Below the pieces are notes generated by a model. That model was given only the letters and a program-made list of their open reading frames with translations, had not been told where the DNA came from and searched no databases. Below are positions 9,559 to 22,164 of a DNA stretch of 64,000 nucleotides, piece by piece. This stretch comes from Zychaea mexicana. Taxonomy: Eukaryota > Mucoromycota > Mucoromycetes > Mucorales > Lichtheimiaceae. Numbering within the stretch: the stretch's first letter is position 1; every line of letters begins with the position of its first letter. The translations under genes were made by a program, and so were the position numbers. The stretch spans positions 1-64,000 of the forward strand of contig NW_026516796.1 of assembly GCF_025766255.1 (NCBI RefSeq). The letters are read 5' to 3'.

Positions 9559-11870
9559 TTAATCGTCGTCGCCATCACCGCGCAACCGGATCCTGCCTTC
9601 CCTACGTGGACCACTCCACCGAGGAACAGCTCGTCCTCGGCCGCGTACATGTTGTGTCCAAGTATACATTCGCACAGTCATCCGATAGGTCCACCGTAGC
9701 ATATCCGTAATACCCCATCTTGTGTTTGCCTCGAGATAAAGCTCCAAGCTGAGGGATGTCAATCCGATAGCGGCATAAAACATGGCGTGTGGTCCAGCAC
9801 GTTCATAGATAACGCCACCCATCAGGCTACCAAGTCCTGCACCGACACCAGCATACATTGCAGCCAATAGACCTAGATTTTGCAGTTCTTTAGTTACTAC
9901 GTCGGGTTATCTCACCCGTCCATAAGTAATATGCGCCTGTTTTACCTTGTGATGTTGCTTGTAAAGATGGAGGGGCAAGCTCATCCGCTTGTACCACACC
10001 TGCACCCCACAAAGCCGAGAATGCAACGCCGTTCAACAAATGAAGTCCCAATGCAACATTAGCGCCACTTGGTCCCTTGGGTAGGATGGTATATGAAAAT
10101 ACACGGACGATGGTCAACACATGGCCCAAGATTATTAGACTTTTGATACCGAAAAGTCGAATAAGCTGCAACGAAAAACAGTTAATTGACCCAGTCTTTT
10201 TTGCATTATCCGTATATTTGACATTTGAATGTTCTATGTCGATAACTTACATCTCGCGAATAGAAAAAGAAGAGTAACTCAGTAACTGATCCAACCAATC
10301 CTGTTAAACCGACGACAGAAGAGCTCGCACCAAGATCTTGCTTTAGGAAAATGAATAGGAAGCTGATCACCATATTCAAAGACGCACCCATCAGCATCAT
10401 CGTCATAAAAAACAAGAGCACGTGTGGTTGTTTTAGTAGTTCTATTAAGCTTGTCGGCTGTTGCGTAGCATTCGCGACTTCGTCCAAGTTCACACCCGAA
10501 TAGCGTCGTCTGGACGCAGGTGGGTTGGATAGATTAACTGCCTCAATGATACTCGATTCTGTCGCAAACTGTATCAATCGCTGGATCTCATTTTGCCGTA
10601 TTTGTGTTGCTTCAAATTCGTCATCGTCGTCATATGTCGAATAGTCGAGCTGGAATTGCTTGATTTTTCGATGCAGTTTACTATCCGTCCGGGTTGGGCC
10701 TTCTCCACCGCTGCTGGTGGTGCTACCGTCACTGCTACCAGAATGAGCAGTGCTTGTTGAGCTCGAAGCGAAGGGTACAGGTGCTGCTTTTGTGCGCTTG
10801 GGTATTAAAGGATTCACTTGCTGTTGCTGCTGTTGTAAGAACGGTCGTCGGATGAAGGTATCTAGTTTTTCTGTTTTGAATTGGGTGCTACCGGCAACGA
10901 TGATGAAGCATACTGCTGATATGGCGTACACGTAAAATATGGCGTTCATGTCGTTGGTCCAATCCGTGATAAATCCAACCAGGCAAGACGCCACACCAAA
11001 TGAAATCGAACCAAACATTCGCTGTCGACCTATACATTTATATCACCATGAAACGTCAGTCCGAGATGCAAACATGTACTCGCATGCGTGTGCAAAATTC
11101 CGTCCAACCTGACTCCCCTCTATCCTACCATATTGATCTTTATTACGACCCAATATCTTCAATACGCCACCATCCACTAATGGTCCAACCGGTACACCAA
11201 AGAATGCAAAGCAAACGGATGTGATGGTCACCAGAGTCACTGTAAGCTTACTCCGCTCCGTCTCTGGCTCAGCATGCTGTACCGCAACCGATATGCCCAT
11301 AACACTGACGATCGCCAGTGTCGCTAGAGTATGTACAATGCACATTATATATCGGTGCGTTTTGGTCTTGTCAGCGACTGCCGTCCATAATGGGCAGGCT
11401 ATGGCCGAAATGAATGGAGCTATAATATATGGTAGGACAAATCAGAGATTCTGCCAAGAACGATCTCGAGTCAAATAGTAGAAGTTTGAATCAATCTTCT
11501 TTCTTTACCAATGGCAACAAGTAAGCCAATTTGATCACTCTTCAAGCCGAGTTGCGATGAGTAAAAAAGAGCGAGATATACTGGTGCTGACCCTTGGCAT
11601 GCAAACAGGAAGGTATACAGTAGCTTTGGAGCAAGGTATGGCATAAGTAACCAAGACGTAAGCGATCGACCAAGCTCTCCGACAACCGGAAGTTTCCTTT
11701 TTAAAATGAGCCGCGTGAATAGAAATCCAGCGCGGTCTGCTTCTCTTAACGCAAACTGAACCGCAAACTGATGAGGTTGTGTATGAGCAAGTTGTTTTGA
11801 GTGCTTGTAAATGGTTCTTACCAAAATTTGGTAGCACTTCAGAGACTTCAGTTCTGGACATTTTTTGCAT
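9559..11870 (-). CDS. MFS_1-like transporter (MFSD6-type)
   Basis: Six exons (11870-11822, 11736-11509, 11419-11129, 11029-10251, 10165-9946, 9872-9559) add up to 626 codons plus stop. It is a polytopic major-facilitator protein of the MFS_1-like group. Helix 1 reads LLYTFLFACQGSAPVYLALF followed by LGLKSDQIGLLVAI; then ACPLWTAVADKTKTHRYIM. The YGRQRMFGSISFGVA block (junction 11129/11029) matches the conserved YGxxRLWGSIxxG of this group. A central cytoplasmic loop of about 130 residues (roughly 260-390) has poly-Q, Ser-rich and acidic stretches. Six further helices follow, with GLHLLNGVAFSALWGAGVVQ and GAGLGSLMGGVIYERAGPHA. The Arg/Asp-rich tail may be partly artefactual. Substrate is unknown. 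The second exon acceptor (after AAGCAG) was chosen because it alone keeps frame. Confidence 0.85.
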
Positions 11871-12207
11871 ACTTTCAAACTCTATAACTGCAGGTGCAGG
11901 ACCGATTACGCTGCCTGATATATATGTGTGTAGTCAATGATGACGGGTAAAAATCTAGCGGTTGAGCTTGGCGCAAGAAAAAGAGTAATAACTGGTTGTT
12001 AAAGCCCTAATAAGTATCTCTTCTACAGTATTTCTCATACTATCCTGAGCTTTACACTGGACGATATGACGAAATATGGGACAAGAAACTAACTAACTGG
12101 ATTGGAAATGTTGAAGCACGGCGAAGAAGTCAGTGAGTTTCCTTTTTAGCTGGTGCAGTCAGCCAGCCTTCCCTTTTCTTTATTCAGCTATCACTATCAC
12201 CACCCAA
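11871..12207. other. Shared divergent promoter region
   Basis: About 340 bases between the start codons of the minus-strand MFS gene and the plus-strand SMU1 gene. No TATA box or other element stood out. Confidence 0.5.
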
Positions 12208-14394
12208 ATGTCAGACACGATCGAAACCGACGAGTAAGCGATCGATTCTTTAACGTAACTTTTTCCACCCATACGTACAATTTTACCAAACAACAGCTCG
12301 CTTTTAGTGTGATTCGTCTGATCCTACAGTTCTTGCGCGAGAATAATCTGGATCGGACACTCGGAGCGTTACATACTGAATCGTCCGTTACATTCAATAC
12401 AGTCGACAACAAGGAATCATTCCTACAGGATATTGAACAGGGTCGCTGGGATGTGGTCTTACGTCAAGTTCAGAACATGAAAATTCCACCCAAGTACCTA
12501 TACGATCTTTATGAACAAGTACGTTAAACGAACGTGGTTACGGTGGTGACGATCGGGAAATCAACAAAGGGGCTCAAATATGCTGATCAAAAGAAAACTT
12601 TAACTGTGTGGGTGTAGTAGATGATTACCGAGCTCGTCGAGTTGAATGAACAAAGCACAGCTAAGGTATTACTTCGAAGGTCAGAGCCTATGGCTTCTTT
12701 AAGAGAGAACCAAGTGGATCGTTATGCAAAATTGGAAGAGCTAGTGGCGCGACCAAAATTTGACGCAAAGCTTGCATATCCAGATGGCGCAACAAAAGAG
12801 GGCAGACGAAAAGCAGCTGCTAAAGGTTGGTGCTTTCAAAATCTATAATCGCTACTTGATGAAGAAGCCGAATATGTAAGAAGAAGCTCATAATACGGTT
12901 GATAGGTTTGGGTGATCAGATCACTGTGGTACCGCCATCCCGTTTACTCGCGTTGCTAGGCCAATGCCTCAAGTGGCAGCAACATCAGGGTATCCTGGCA
13001 CCAGATAATGCATATGACCTGTTCCGTGGTGTAGTCCCTGAACAAAAGGCGGAGGATGACTCTGTGGCGAACCAGCTATACAGCACGATTAAAGTATGAA
13101 TTAATTTTTATGTACGAGGGCTAACTTGATTGAGTGATTGATCTGATATTTCCGTCTCATTGTTTAGTTCCCTGGCAAAAAAGCCTACGCAGAAACCGCT
13201 GTGTTCGCACCGAACGGCCAATATCTTGCCACTGGCACAATTGACGGATTCATTGAAATATGGAATTACGCTACTGGAAAATTGAGAAAGGATTTGAAAT
13301 ATCAAGCAGAGGTAAGAGAAGAGAGTAGAAAGGAAGGCTTAGTTCATTCTATAGAGGACCTTGCTCGATCTTATATTCTTATTAACTTTGACTCATGCTG
13401 ATCCTATTTGGTGCCAGGATCGATTGATGGCTATGGATAATTCTGTTATTTGCTTAAATTTCAGCCGGGACAGTCAGCTTTTGGTATCAGGGTCCAACGA
13501 TGGAAAAATAGCTGTAAGTTTTGGTGGTGAGAGGAGAAAGGTTCTACTCACCAAATAAACATGCCACTGATATTTTCCCACGGATTCCAGGTGTGGAAAG
13601 TGCAAACTGGAACTTGCCAACGTCGACTTTCCCCGGCACATAGTCAAGGCGTCACTTCTGTATGCTTCAACAAAGATGGATCTCAAGTATTGAGTGGAAG
13701 TTATGATCAAACGGTCAAGATCCATGGCTTGCGATCTGGGAAAACATTAAAAGAGTTCCGAGGACATTCATCATTTGTGAATTCAGTCTTGTTTTCCAGC
13801 GATAACTCACGAGTATTGAGTGCTAGTAGCGACGGCACTGTAAAGGTAAATCATCTTTACGCTATTAAAGCTCATCTCAGCTGCTTATACCTTGATTTAT
13901 CGATGTAGGTCTGGGATGCCAAAACAACCAGCTGCCTGCACACTATCACTCCTCAAATAAACGCCGATATCAGTAAGGTACCATCGTCTTCATCTTCATC
14001 GTCAACAGCTCCAACTGTCGCGGCCGCTGGTGCCCTTGCAAACCACACGGTGCAGGTCATCGTACCATTGCCCAAGAATATCGATCAAGTACTCGTATGT
14101 ACAAAAAGCAACACTCTATATATGATGACGATGCGTGGACAGATTGTCAAGACATATTCGCACCAAAAGGAAACCGGATCGGATTTCGTATCAGCAACTG
14201 TATCCCCACAGTGCGAACTGGTTTATGGTATCGGTGAGGATTCGGTCTTATACTGTTTCCAGGCAGCTACCGGAAAACTCATCAATGAGACCAAAATTTG
14301 CAATTATGAGGCAGTGGGCTTGGTGAGTCACCCACGTGCCAATGTTATTGTATCTCATGATGATCATGGCCATGTATATTTCCTTAAAGCATAA
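12208..14394 (+). CDS. SMU1: SMU1-like WD40 splicing factor
   Basis: Eight exons (12208-12233, 12308-12518, 12621-12825, 12906-13093, 13168-13311, 13418-13513, 13591-13845, 13909-14394) encode 536 aa, close to the ~513 aa of animal SMU1. The N-terminus has a LisH helix ([20 protein letters not shown]) followed by a CTLH region. A conserved [20 protein letters not shown] block precedes a C-terminal WD40 propeller with repeats such as [36 protein letters not shown] and [11 protein letters not shown] Ser/Ala-rich insert near 13970-14040 interrupts the propeller. SMU1 with RED/IK acts in spliceosomal B-complex activation in the nucleus. The start gives [13 protein letters not shown], aligned to the family start. 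Fits an intron-rich genome. Confidence 0.95.
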
Positions 14395-16224
14395 TAGCAT
14401 AATAATGCGTAACTTTTTTTTCAAGTGTACAAACGTCATAAAAGTAAAATGAGTATTCACAACATTCTATGGCCTAACCTGATTGTGAACCACGCGTTAT
14501 GTAGATGGATTCGCGCTTATTGAATTTTTTGAGCGTTTATTCATCCATGTAAAAACAATGATGTAGTATAGATCTGAAAAGTCTATGTAGTATGGTTTTT
14601 GATGATAGCATTCTAGCAGTCCAGTTGCTTTAATTACAGAACCCTGAGTGGTGCATATACTGTGCATACGATTCACGATCCCAGTGTACTAAAGACGGTT
14701 GAAGTACATAGCAGCAAAAGCAATAAGAATGACACGCATAATAACTTGTATAGGAAATTGAAACATCACTGAATAGTAGAACAGAAGTATTTTTTGTTGC
14801 TGCCACTATTATATCGCTTAACTGGCGATTGTAAGCTATCTATATGATGAGTGCTATGTTTAGGATACTGTATGGCGCCACAACAGGTTTGAGGGCAACA
14901 CGATACTGTATGATGAACAGGAGAAGATGATCTGGCAAATTCATGATGTATGTATGGTTGATGTTTATTTACTGGCATTATATTAGGGAACAAGACAGTA
15001 TACTTTCAGATATATTTTCCAAGCTGATTTATTATCGAGCATTCATTCCATAATACATATAAACATGTTTCAAACAGTTTTCTCATTTAATCATCGGTGA
15101 GAAAAACAATAGAGGCAACTTCCTTCAGGCAATCTGCAGGTCATTGTGTTTTAATGGTATAGTGAATATAAGATTACATAGCTTATGTTTTTCAAGAACG
15201 ACAAGACGTTCGTAAATAAGCCATTCGCTCAAGGTTTTGACGATAGATGGTTTTTTTTCCTCAATTCCTTTGTGAGAGAATCAAGAAGCATGCTTCAATT
15301 ACTTGAGAGAAGGAAAGGCTTTCATAAGACGGTGGCGGATGTAATAGCAGTGCTTACCGTATTATTGTAGACGGCGTGCAACAGTGAAACTTACCAACAT
15401 TGCTGTGTTTTGTACATCTTGACAAATAAGAGTTGATACTGACTTGCTTTACCATCAGATCGTTTAATACATATGCCACAGAAGAGCTAAAGCAGATACT
15501 TTACGAGACAAGTACATATACAAAGTATCTGACAGTGCCAAAACAATCAGGAAACGCTATCAATTTCCTTTAATTAATATACTATTTGGGCAAGCGCGCC
15601 AGGCACGAAAACACAACAGCCGTTTCTTTACCTTTTTGAATTTTGTCATTGTCGATTGAGCGTTAAAAATTAATGCCAACTTGTCGTTCTTTAAAGACTA
15701 TTTTTCATGTTCCCTGATAAATAATAACAGTAGTGATAGATAAGCTATTCGGATTAGAGACATTGGCAATGCATTTCTGTGTTTCTAGATATCCGCCGCA
15801 GCAAGCGTCATCGGTTCTTTGTTCCGAAAAAAGAAAAGTTTCAGCGCCAGGAAAAGCAGGTGGCTGCGCGCGCAGGGATGATACCTGTGATAATTATATT
15901 TGTGTACTTGCTACATTGTACTATTACCAAAACCTTTCGCTGCAGTTGCTGTTATTGTCTAGTAGGAGGGTCTGTGTGTTTGTTAGGGCAGGCAGGAGAA
16001 TAAGGCGCGCAACCAGCAAAGTGATCAAACGCACTTCTTGATCAATTTTTTTTTTGGTTTTCGCGCGAAAAGACTTGTTCAGTATTCAATGAGCAGAAAA
16101 TGATAAACACTGACTGTAAATGCTTTGCTGTTATTGTTGTATGTGCGTGTAGTAGAGAGAAAGAGAGAGGGAGAGAAGGGGTTCGAAACGACAGGAAAGA
16201 ATGAGGCGCGGCTGCTTATTTTGC
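14395..16224. other. 1.8-kb gene-poor intergenic region
   Basis: AT-rich with only short unsupported frames (for example 15185-15370 and 15733-16041). No repeats or RNA genes recognised. It ends in the SKP1 promoter. Confidence 0.5.
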
Positions 16225-16245
16225 TGACGTCAAAATCATATAAAA
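16225..16245 (+). promoter_or_regulatory. SKP1 promoter: CRE palindrome and TATA box
   Basis: A perfect CRE/ATF palindrome TGACGTCA at 16225-16232 is followed seven bases later by TATAAAA at 16239-16245. Both lie just over 100 bases upstream of the SKP1 start codon. bZIP (ATF/CREB) control is an inference from the motif. Confidence 0.6.
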
Positions 16246-16348
16246 GGTAACCTTTGCCATAAGCGCGTGGTCTAGTTCCGGTTTCCCTTTTTCTCTTCTC
16301 TTTTCCTCGTAACTTTCCCACATTTGCACAACTTTTAAAGTACAAATC

Positions 16349-17185
16349 ATGTCTGTTAAATTGATCAGCTCTGACAACGAAGACTTCACTGTCGACAAGG
16401 AAGTCGCTGAGCGATCTGTCTTGATCAAGAACATGCTGGAAGGTAACATTTTACCTTTTCTTTTGTTTGTCATTGACAACCTTATCGTTCTGTATGTGTA
16501 TGGTTGAATTCGTCATCTAACTCGAAGTACGCTTTTTTTTCTTTTTCATAGATGTTGGCGACAGCGATGCTCCTATTCCTCTTCCCAACGTCACTGCCAA
16601 GGTTCTGCGTAAGGTAAAGTGAACTGAATTAAAAAGTAAAGGACAGGTATTGGGTTGGTTGGTGACGGTGATGATGGTTGTTTCACACACATACACTCTT
16701 ACGCCTACTAAGCACCTGTGATTAACTATTAGGTGATCGAATGGTGTGACCACCACCGCAACGACCCCGTCACTCAGGATGAGCAAGAACGACGTAACAC
16801 GGATATCGAAGAGTGGGATCAAAAGTATATGGAAGTTGATCAGGAGACCCTGTTCGACATCATCTTGGCTGCAAACTACCTTGATATCAAGCCTCTTTTG
16901 GACGTTGGCTGTAAGACTGTTGCCAACATGATCAAGGGCAAGAGTGCCGAAGAGATTCGACGAACCTTCAACATCACCAACGACTTTACCCTCGAGGAAG
17001 AGAACCAGATTAGAAAGGAAAACGTAAGCTTTTTCTTGTGTTGGCTAGTGTGTGTGTGTGTGTGTGTGTGTGCACTTGTGTGCTTGGTGTTGCGTCTATA
17101 CGCGTGCGAGTATCTTTTTTGAACGCTCAACATTGTGTCAACAATTGTTTTTCTTTTTTTGCAGGAATGGGCTGAGGATCGATGA
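16349..17185 (+). CDS. SKP1: SKP1, SCF ubiquitin ligase adaptor
   Basis: Four exons (16349-16442, 16552-16613, 16733-17023, 17165-17185) encode 155 aa, a typical SKP1 length. The N-terminal BTB/POZ fold begins [20 protein letters not shown] and contains PIPLPNV and [12 protein letters not shown]. The C-terminal F-box-binding helices include [35 protein letters not shown] and [23 protein letters not shown]1 bridges cullin-1 to F-box proteins in nucleus and cytoplasm. The last exon is only 21 nt and supplies the invariant EWAE end. The third intron carries a GT dinucleotide repeat (about 17049-17072). Codon use is strongly biased, as expected of a highly expressed gene. Confidence 0.97.
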
Positions 17186-18846
17186 ATGACCTGACCTCCA
17201 ACGATTCGGCTTTCTTTCTTTGTGTGTGTGTGTGTGTGTGTCTCTTTGTTCCCGCCTCTCTCTCTCTCTCTCTCTCTCTTACTTCTTTTCTACGGAATCA
17301 GGTTTCTCATAACACACAAACTACAGTCAAAGCCTTTCACCCCCTTTTATTCACTTGCCTCCCATTTGGATGAAACTCTCGAAAAAAGAACCGTGTCCCC
17401 TCTGTACATGACAAAAAAAATACATTGAACATACCTTTTTCCTTTTTTTTTTTTACTTATGAATGACCATGATGGGCTCAGCCTCGAATTTGTCGTCCTA
17501 CACCTTTTGTGTCGATGGCTGCGCACTCGAAAGACAAAAGAACAAACATGGCTGACCAATGGGTAAACTTGAGAGCTTCGGCATAAAAAGAATGAGGATC
17601 AGGACTTCTTTAAGCCGTTATTTGACAAACGAGGAAGACAGCATACACGCCGACGGATACAATGGAAGAAGTAAGGAGAAGGGATGACTGGATTATATGC
17701 TGAAACGTCATTGCACAGTGCGGTTATTGTGCAAATCAGGTTTTCTTGTTTCCGATAATCCATGATGAAAGCGAACTAAGCAGACGAACTTTCGCAGGAT
17801 ACTGAGTAAACGTACGTACAAGCTTGACATGTCAGATCTTCTCTAAAAGGATAAGGCTGAAGGGAGTGATCCACACAATACAATGTGGTGGACTGTTTGG
17901 GGGTTGGGGGTGGGAGATCGAGTAAAGGTGTTGATCGCTTACATATTGGCAAGGTTCCCTTTCCTCGTTAAGCCATCATCCGTACTAATAGCGCTCGATC
18001 ATGTCTTCCACCTCTCCCCCCCCAAACCACCACTACCACCACCACCACCACCACCCCAAAACCCAGTCTATAACATCTCATCCCTTGCTTCCCTATCAAC
18101 CCCTTACATTACACACACGATTGTCTAGTATAAATCTGTATTGTCATATTAACCCCCCTCCGATATTCGTCTCCACCCGCACTCGTCCAAAAATAGGACA
18201 TGTAATATATAAAGAGATTCTTTATTGAATTCATACATGCTACACAAGGCACCGAGACTCTACATAGTAACGCAAGAGAGGAAGTGTCTCTTTGGCTCCG
18301 CTTCTTGCTATGTGTATGCCTATCTAGAAGAATACCTGCTGTGTTATGTGATACATATACACGGTAGAGACACACAAAATAGTAAGGAGTTGGGGTGGGG
18401 GTGGAGTTGACCATCAAGCGCAATACTAAATGAACCGTGTGAATGCGTGATGTATCGTGTGGATGGTGTGTATGTCGCTACGTATGGACGATGTGAAATA
18501 CAAGAAGCGATAGGAGACACAGCGTGAATTGGCAGTCGAAAACAGAGCTATCATACTACAGGCCAAAGCAGAAAACGAGGGGAGTCGTACCAAAAGAGCA
18601 AACATGATGTATGCAGATCGGTTGAGCTTTTTTGTTTTTTTGCATGTGCGCTTTTGAAGTTTTATTGATTATTGCCATCATTATCACCATCACCACTACT
18701 ACTACTGCTACTACTACCACAACCGCTACTACTATTAATACTGCACCATCATAAATAATATTAACGATACCACTGCTAACAATCCCTGCTTTCTTTCTTT
18801 TATTTTCTTTCTTCTTTTATTTTCCTTGTTGTTTTACTTCTTTCTT

Positions 18847-18905
<59 letters not shown>

Positions 18906-18936
18906 TTCCTCTCCATTCTCTAAGCCTTACCTTGCC
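17186..18936. other. Intergenic region rich in simple repeats
   Basis: Holds the SKP1 3' flank with (GT)n near 17221-17240 and (CT)n near 17259-17279, poly-pyrimidine and CCA/ACC-rich tracts (18010-18060), and AT-rich filler. No gene supported. The open frames here are translations of low-complexity DNA. Confidence 0.5.
18851..18902. repeat. (TC)26 microsatellite
   Basis: Uninterrupted TC dinucleotide run ending 34 bases upstream of the PX-AGC kinase start codon, so it lies in the promoter or 5' leader of that gene. Confidence 0.95.
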
Positions 18937-21721
18937 ATGCCATGCTCTTCAACTCTTGACCACGAACCACGCTTAATCTCTGTATTCGAAACAACGCTGT
19001 CCATACAGCAGGATGTCTTATCCGTGAGTCCAGTACCATAATTCATCACGATAAAAACAAAACAATGTGCTGTGTGTTTGTGTAACTCAACTAAACTCAT
19101 TTCATGCTGTCTACAGGTCTTCAACGTTGTCATCCAGACGCCCGCTACTGTCGTTTCGCTTGTCCGCTACCCATTCGACTTTGTCGAACTCCATCAAAAG
19201 GTACCCTTAGATAGCTTACCAGGCCAATAAGACATGCATGTACTAACAACAACAACAACACCGATAATTGCTGCATATAAACAGATACGCACCCATTACC
19301 CCAGATCCAGCAAAATTCCATTTCCCGCATTGTCGACACCTGTCACACACAGCACCATCCACCATCTGCGCAGACGTCGATCCATCAAAAACCTTCTTTC
19401 CTTTAGCAAGAAAACCAATGCTGACAAGATCGAAAAGTACTTGCAGCGCTGTTTCGACCACCCCATCGTCTCCATTTCCACCTTGCTGCGTGACTTTCTA
19501 AGTGTCCAACGCGAAGAAGATAAGCTCCTGCCGTGCCAGGGTGCCCAGCAGAAATCAAGCGTTGGTTTACAGGACGCCAAATCCGACGTATCCAAAACCC
19601 TCAACAGCAAGTCCATGATTTCCATTCTTCATCAAAAGCAGAAACAACACGAAGAAGAGGAAGACGAAGAAGAACATCAGCTGCCACTGAAACGCGCGCC
19701 GCCTTCCATGCAAGACTACGAACTACTCAAAGTATTGGGCAAGGGCTGCATGGGCAAAGTCCTGCTGGTCCGTTCCCGAATCGACAAGCAATTGTATGCA
19801 CTGAAAGCGATTCAAAAAATACACGTCGTTCAGCAAAAGGAAGTGACTCACACACGTGCTGAGCGTGACATTTTGGTCAAGCTGCGACAGGAGCCGTTCT
19901 TGGTCAACCTCCACTGTGCTTTCCAAACACAGAAGCAGCTGTTTTTAGTTCTGGACTACTATAGCGGAGGCGATATTGCAACCCAAATGTCAAGATTCAC
20001 CACCTTCTCCGAAGAGCGCACTCTTTTTTATGCAGCCGAGATCCTCCACGGTCTCTCCACTTTGCATAAGCACGGCATCATTTACAGGTACGAGACTTTA
20101 CTTTACACATAGCTTCTCCTAGATGAACACTAACATCTTTTTATGAATGATGTGTAGAGATCTGAAGCCGGAAAATGTCTTGATTGGTTGCGACGGTCAT
20201 ATTGTGCTGACGGATTTCGGCTTGTCCAAGGTGTTTGATGCCGACACTGACATGCATATTACGCGCACGTTCTGTGGCACAGCTGAATACTTGGCACCAG
20301 AGGTGCTCATGGATGAGCCATACACATTTGTGGTCGACTATTGGAGTTTGGGCACGCTTCTCTATGAGATGCTTGCTGGTGTGGTAAGGCCTTTGTATTT
20401 TACTATAGTACCAAAGAGGCCCCAACCACATAAGCTTAACGTTAACCCAACCATATATAATATAGACACCATTCTGGGCAGAAACACACGTAGCAATGTA
20501 CCGTCGTGTTCTGGATGATCCTCTTGAGTTCCCACCTCATTTTGATTCTGTCACTTGCGACTTTCTCGCCGGCGTAAGTCCTTGCTACTTTACCTTTCAT
20601 CTAAGATGAAAGAATAATCGGTCCCTGCATTAACCCTGACTATAAAATTTGTATAGCTGCTTGAGAGAGACCCTTGCGAGCGATTAGGATGGGATGGCGT
20701 AGAATCTATTCAATCACACCCGTTCTTCGCCGGTGTCGATTGGGAAGACGTTGCCAACCTCAAGTTGACTCCTCCTTATGTTCCAGAACTTGCTAGCGAA
20801 ACCGATCTGGCGAACTTTGACGAGACCTTTGTCAACATGACGCCGCGTATCAGCCAAATGTCTCAGCAAGAACAGGATGATGAAGACGAGTTGTTTCTGG
20901 ACACTGAAGATCCATTCGAAGACTTTTCGTTCGATCCTGAGCGCGATCCACCTATGAGCCAAGAACATGCCAACACGCCCCCACCACGACTGTTGCGTCA
21001 AAAGTTATTGAGGACGCGTGCACAGCAAAAGAAGCTCGGCAAAAATCGATTTTCGTCATCATCGTCATTACTTTCATTTGCACCCGGCGAAGTGATCCGC
21101 CATACAGACACGATGCCGTCGTTCCTGCAGCAACAACAGCGCTATGCACGCAAGCGACATAGCGCTGCATTATCCGCTCAACACATGGACTATCTTTTAT
21201 CCGCTACCTCGACGCCTTCTTCGGGTGCTGTAACAAAAGATCAACAGCATCATCAGGAAGAGGGACAAGGCGACTATACTGCTATTCAACGAAAACCAAC
21301 TACAACAGACACATCATCCATGTATTCTTCCATGACAATGTCTTCTGTGCCTGACGATATCGACATTACACGCGACGACAGCGACAACACCAGCGATGAC
21401 CGATTATTGTGCGGTGCCGTTGGTAATGGACATGCTCCGTCTTCCTCCACGACGAATAACAATAACAGCAATAACAACAAACCCGAGCACAGTCCTTATA
21501 CTCGTCCCCATTGCCCCGTACCAGGTCAAATACGACCAGATATCTCAATCGCTTCTAATTCCACCGCCACCACACCTATGAACCAGCGCGACTCCATGTG
21601 CCTATCCGATCATTTGCATAACAACAGTACTACCAGTAAAAACACTAATAGCACCCATGCTAATAATGACTGGCAACAGCAACAACTTCGACATTCTCAT
21701 TCATATGTTTCCATGGTCTAA
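18937..21721 (+). CDS. PX-domain AGC protein kinase (SGK3/CISK-like layout)
   Basis: Six exons (18937-19023, 19117-19200, 19285-20087, 20158-20383, 20466-20573, 20657-21721) give 790 aa. Residues about 10-135 form a PX phosphoinositide-binding domain: SVRYPFDF-like [16 protein letters not shown], then [10 protein letters not shown] and [20 protein letters not shown]. The kinase begins near residue 200: glycine loop LGKGCMGKV (Phe of GxGxFG replaced by Met), YALKAIQK lysine, [18 protein letters not shown], and activation loop [14 protein letters not shown] with the phosphorylatable Thr. The C-terminal AGC tail has a hydrophobic motif FEDFSF. A further ~250 residues are disordered, rich in Ser, Asn and Gln. 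Expected to act at endosomal membranes downstream of lipid and PDK1-type signals; this is inference from the domain order. Confidence 0.92.
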
Positions 21722-22164
21722 TTCTTTTCTTTTTATCTTTCAATACTGCATCAACCAACATTCTACATCTTTTTATACGTATATTACACCTACATAATAA
21801 TAACAACAACACTAATAATAGCATGACATTCATTCACATAGTATTCACTCAGCAACATATAATCCACACCCTCACTCAACCTTTCATCTCCAAAGAAAAA
21901 GTTTATAATAGTAGTACGAGTACTTTTCCTTTCCCTTGTTTTAGACTTCTGTTCACCCTTCTTTTATAACTTGCGTTTGCAAGAGATAATAATAGTTTCT
22001 TTGCTTTTATTAATAGTTATATATACAATGCACAGTGACTTTTTGCAGATTTGATGAGTTACTTTTTAATGGATGGAGGATATTTGGAAGCGGAAGGCAA
22101 TGGGTTTTCATCTAAATATAAAAGATACATTAGCGTTCGAAACAGAGCCTTCAAATTAAAGTTT
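21722..22164. other. Convergent 3' flank region; no gene
   Basis: AT-rich stretch between the 3' ends of the kinase (+) and GPN1 (-), with ATAATA-type repeats. No gene or RNA seen. Confidence 0.5.
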
